Positions 5,349 to 6,570 of a stretch of DNA of 6,570 nucleotides are shown here, one piece after another. Under the pieces are notes generated by a model. That model searched no databases, was not told the origin of the DNA, and saw only the letters and a program-made list of their open reading frames with translations. The stretch spans positions 1 through 6,570 of the forward strand of contig CADEDU010000142.1 of the NCBI GenBank assembly GCA_902826155.1. Direction: 5' to 3'. Within the stretch, counting starts at the first letter, position 1. Each line of letters starts with the position of its first letter. The position numbers were made by a program, and so were the translations under genes. The DNA comes from an uncultured beta proteobacterium (lineage in GTDB: Bacteria > Pseudomonadota > Gammaproteobacteria > Burkholderiales > SG8-39).

Positions 5349-6570
5349 AGGCCACGGCACCGGCCTGGCGCAGGCGCGCGATGCGCATGCTGGCCGGCGG
5401 GTGCGAGTCGTAGAACGCCGAGTGCAGCGGATCGGGCGTGAGCGTGGCGGCGTTGTCTTGATACAGCTTCACCAGCGCGTGGACGAGGTCGCCCGCGTCG
5501 GCCTGCTGCGCCGCGTAGGCGTCGGCTTCGAACTCGTGCTTGCGTGAATAGAGGCTGCCGAGCGGCGAGAGCAGGAAGGTGAATGCCGGCAGGACCAGGA
5601 AGAACAGCACCAGCGCCATCGCGGTGGTGCGCGTGTCGACGCCGAGACCGGCGAAGAACCACGGCTGTTTGATCAGATAACCGAGCAGCGCCAGGAACGC
5701 GAGGCTCGCGCCGAACAGCCAGATCATGCGCTTGACGATGTGACGCAGCTTGAAATGGCCGAGTTCGTGCGCGAGCACCGCCTCGATCTCAGCCGGGGTC
5801 AGCCGTTGGATCAGCGTGTCGAAGAACACGATGCGCTTGGCGCGCCCGAAGCCGGTGAAGTAGGCGTTGCCGTGGCTGGAGCGGCGCGACCCGTCCATCA
5901 CGAACACACCCTGCGAGCGAAAGCCGCAGCGTCTGAGCAGTGCATCGATGCGCTCGCGTAGCGTTTCGTCCTGCAGCGGGCTGAACTTGTTGAACAACGG
6001 CGCGATGACCGTGGGATAGAGCACCAGGATAAGCAGGTTGAAGCCGACCCAGACCAGCCAGGTCCAGAACCACCATGCATCGCCCATCCTGTTCATCAGC
6101 CACAGCACGACGAGCAGCAGCGGAATGCCGAGCGCGGCGGCGAGCACGGTCTGCTTGAGCAGATCGGCGACGAACAACCCGACCGACATCCGGTTGAAGC
6201 CGAAACGCGCTTCGATACGGAAGATCCGGTACAGGCTGAACGGCAGGTCGATCAGCGCGGCGATCACCGCGACGCTTGCAACCAGCGCCACCGCGTGCGC
6301 GTAGCCATTCACGTCGAGCAGCCGCGCCCAACTGCTCGCCAGCCATTCGAGCCCGCCGCCCAGCGTCAGGGCGAATGCGAGCAGCGCGCCGATCAGCGCG
6401 TCGGTCGCGGACAGTCGCGTGCACGTGACGGTGTATTCGGCCGCTTTGCGGTGCGAGTCGATCGAGATCGCGCCCTCGAACTCCTTGGGCACGGCGTCGC
6501 GATGCGCGGTGACGTGGCGCATCTGCCGGCGGGCGAGCCACAGCCGCACCAGCGTGGCACTGATCAGGGC
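5347..6570 (-). CDS. M48 family membrane zinc metalloprotease, Ste24/CAAX type (5' partial)
   Basis: The frame is open to the right window edge, leaving 407 visible residues, and only a short N-terminal stretch seems to be missing. The visible start (ALISATLVRLWLARRQ) looks like the end of the first membrane helix of the family. A GTG at 6549 would cut into that helix and is not the likely start. The N-terminal M48 domain carries several membrane segments and a loop with YRIFRIEARFGFNRMS (about 114-129). The zinc site is HELGH at 268-272 with a third ligand E346 in EFEADAYA. Both are complete, so the enzyme should be active. SHPPASMRIARL near the C-terminus is also typical. Eukaryotic Ste24 trims prenylated CAAX proteins; bacterial members probably take part in membrane protein quality control, and the substrate here is unknown. 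The gene precedes rsgA by 11 bases on the same strand. Confidence 0.93.
   Translation of the reverse strand, partial: ALISATLVRLWLARRQMRHVTAHRDAVPKEFEGAISIDSHRKAAEYTVTCTRLSATDALIGALLAFALTLGGGLEWLASSWARLLDVNGYAHAVALVASVAVIAALIDLPFSLYRIFRIEARFGFNRMSVGLFVADLLKQTVLAAALGIPLLLVVLWLMNRMGDAWWFWTWLVWVGFNLLILVLYPTVIAPLFNKFSPLQDETLRERIDALLRRCGFRSQGVFVMDGSRRSSHGNAYFTGFGRAKRIVFFDTLIQRLTPAEIEAVLAHELGHFKLRHIVKRMIWLFGASLAFLALLGYLIKQPWFFAGLGVDTRTTAMALVLFFLVLPAFTFLLSPLGSLYSRKHEFEADAYAAQQADAGDLVHALVKLYQDNAATLTPDPLHSAFYDSHPPASMRIARLRQAGAVA

Noticed and set aside
4571..5413. A 280-codon open frame on the plus strand, opposite rsgA
   Set aside because: rsgA has all its GTPase and zinc motifs on the other strand. 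The antisense product has no motif or plausible ribosome site.
5336..5662. Possible N-terminal extension of RsgA to 399 residues
   Set aside because: The extension overlaps the protease C-terminal coding region, including the zone encoding SHPPASMRIARL. Its R/A/P-rich sequence is unlike any RsgA N-terminus I know.

Overview
The window reads as ordinary chromosome of a GC-rich proteobacterium, most likely a betaproteobacterium. GC looks to be roughly two-thirds by eye. The likely lineage rests on the type of CobD/CbiB-AmpE-like protein and on its grouping with a CoA-type NUDIX hydrolase, rsgA and an M48 protease, a neighbourhood I recall from betaproteobacterial genomes. Genus cannot be fixed from the sequence alone. 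I see no mobile element, phage gene, CRISPR array, tRNA or rRNA.

Left half (1-2785, + strand): the C-terminal part of a FIST-domain sensory protein whose start lies before the window, then an NADPH:quinone oxidoreductase of the Qor type with a strong Shine-Dalgarno, then a proline iminopeptidase with a complete catalytic triad. Gaps of 46 and 27 bases and shared orientation suggest one transcription unit, but the three products have no obvious common pathway.

Middle (2786-4444, + strand): a 97-base gap holds a TAAAAT -10-like element. It is followed by a NUDIX hydrolase of the coenzyme A pyrophosphatase type and a CobD/CbiB-AmpE-family membrane protein. These two overlap by four bases (GTGA) and are probably translationally coupled.

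Right half (4463-6570, - strand): a membrane M48 (Ste24/CAAX-type) zinc metalloprotease, cut by the right window edge, lies upstream of the ribosome-assembly GTPase rsgA. The two are 11 bases apart if rsgA starts at the TTG I favour. The rsgA end faces the membrane-protein gene end with 18 bases between the stops.

Nearly every base is assigned to a gene. I found no convincing new biological system. The most interesting element is the orphan CobD/CbiB-AmpE-like protein tied to a CoA-type NUDIX enzyme without any cobalamin genes in view.
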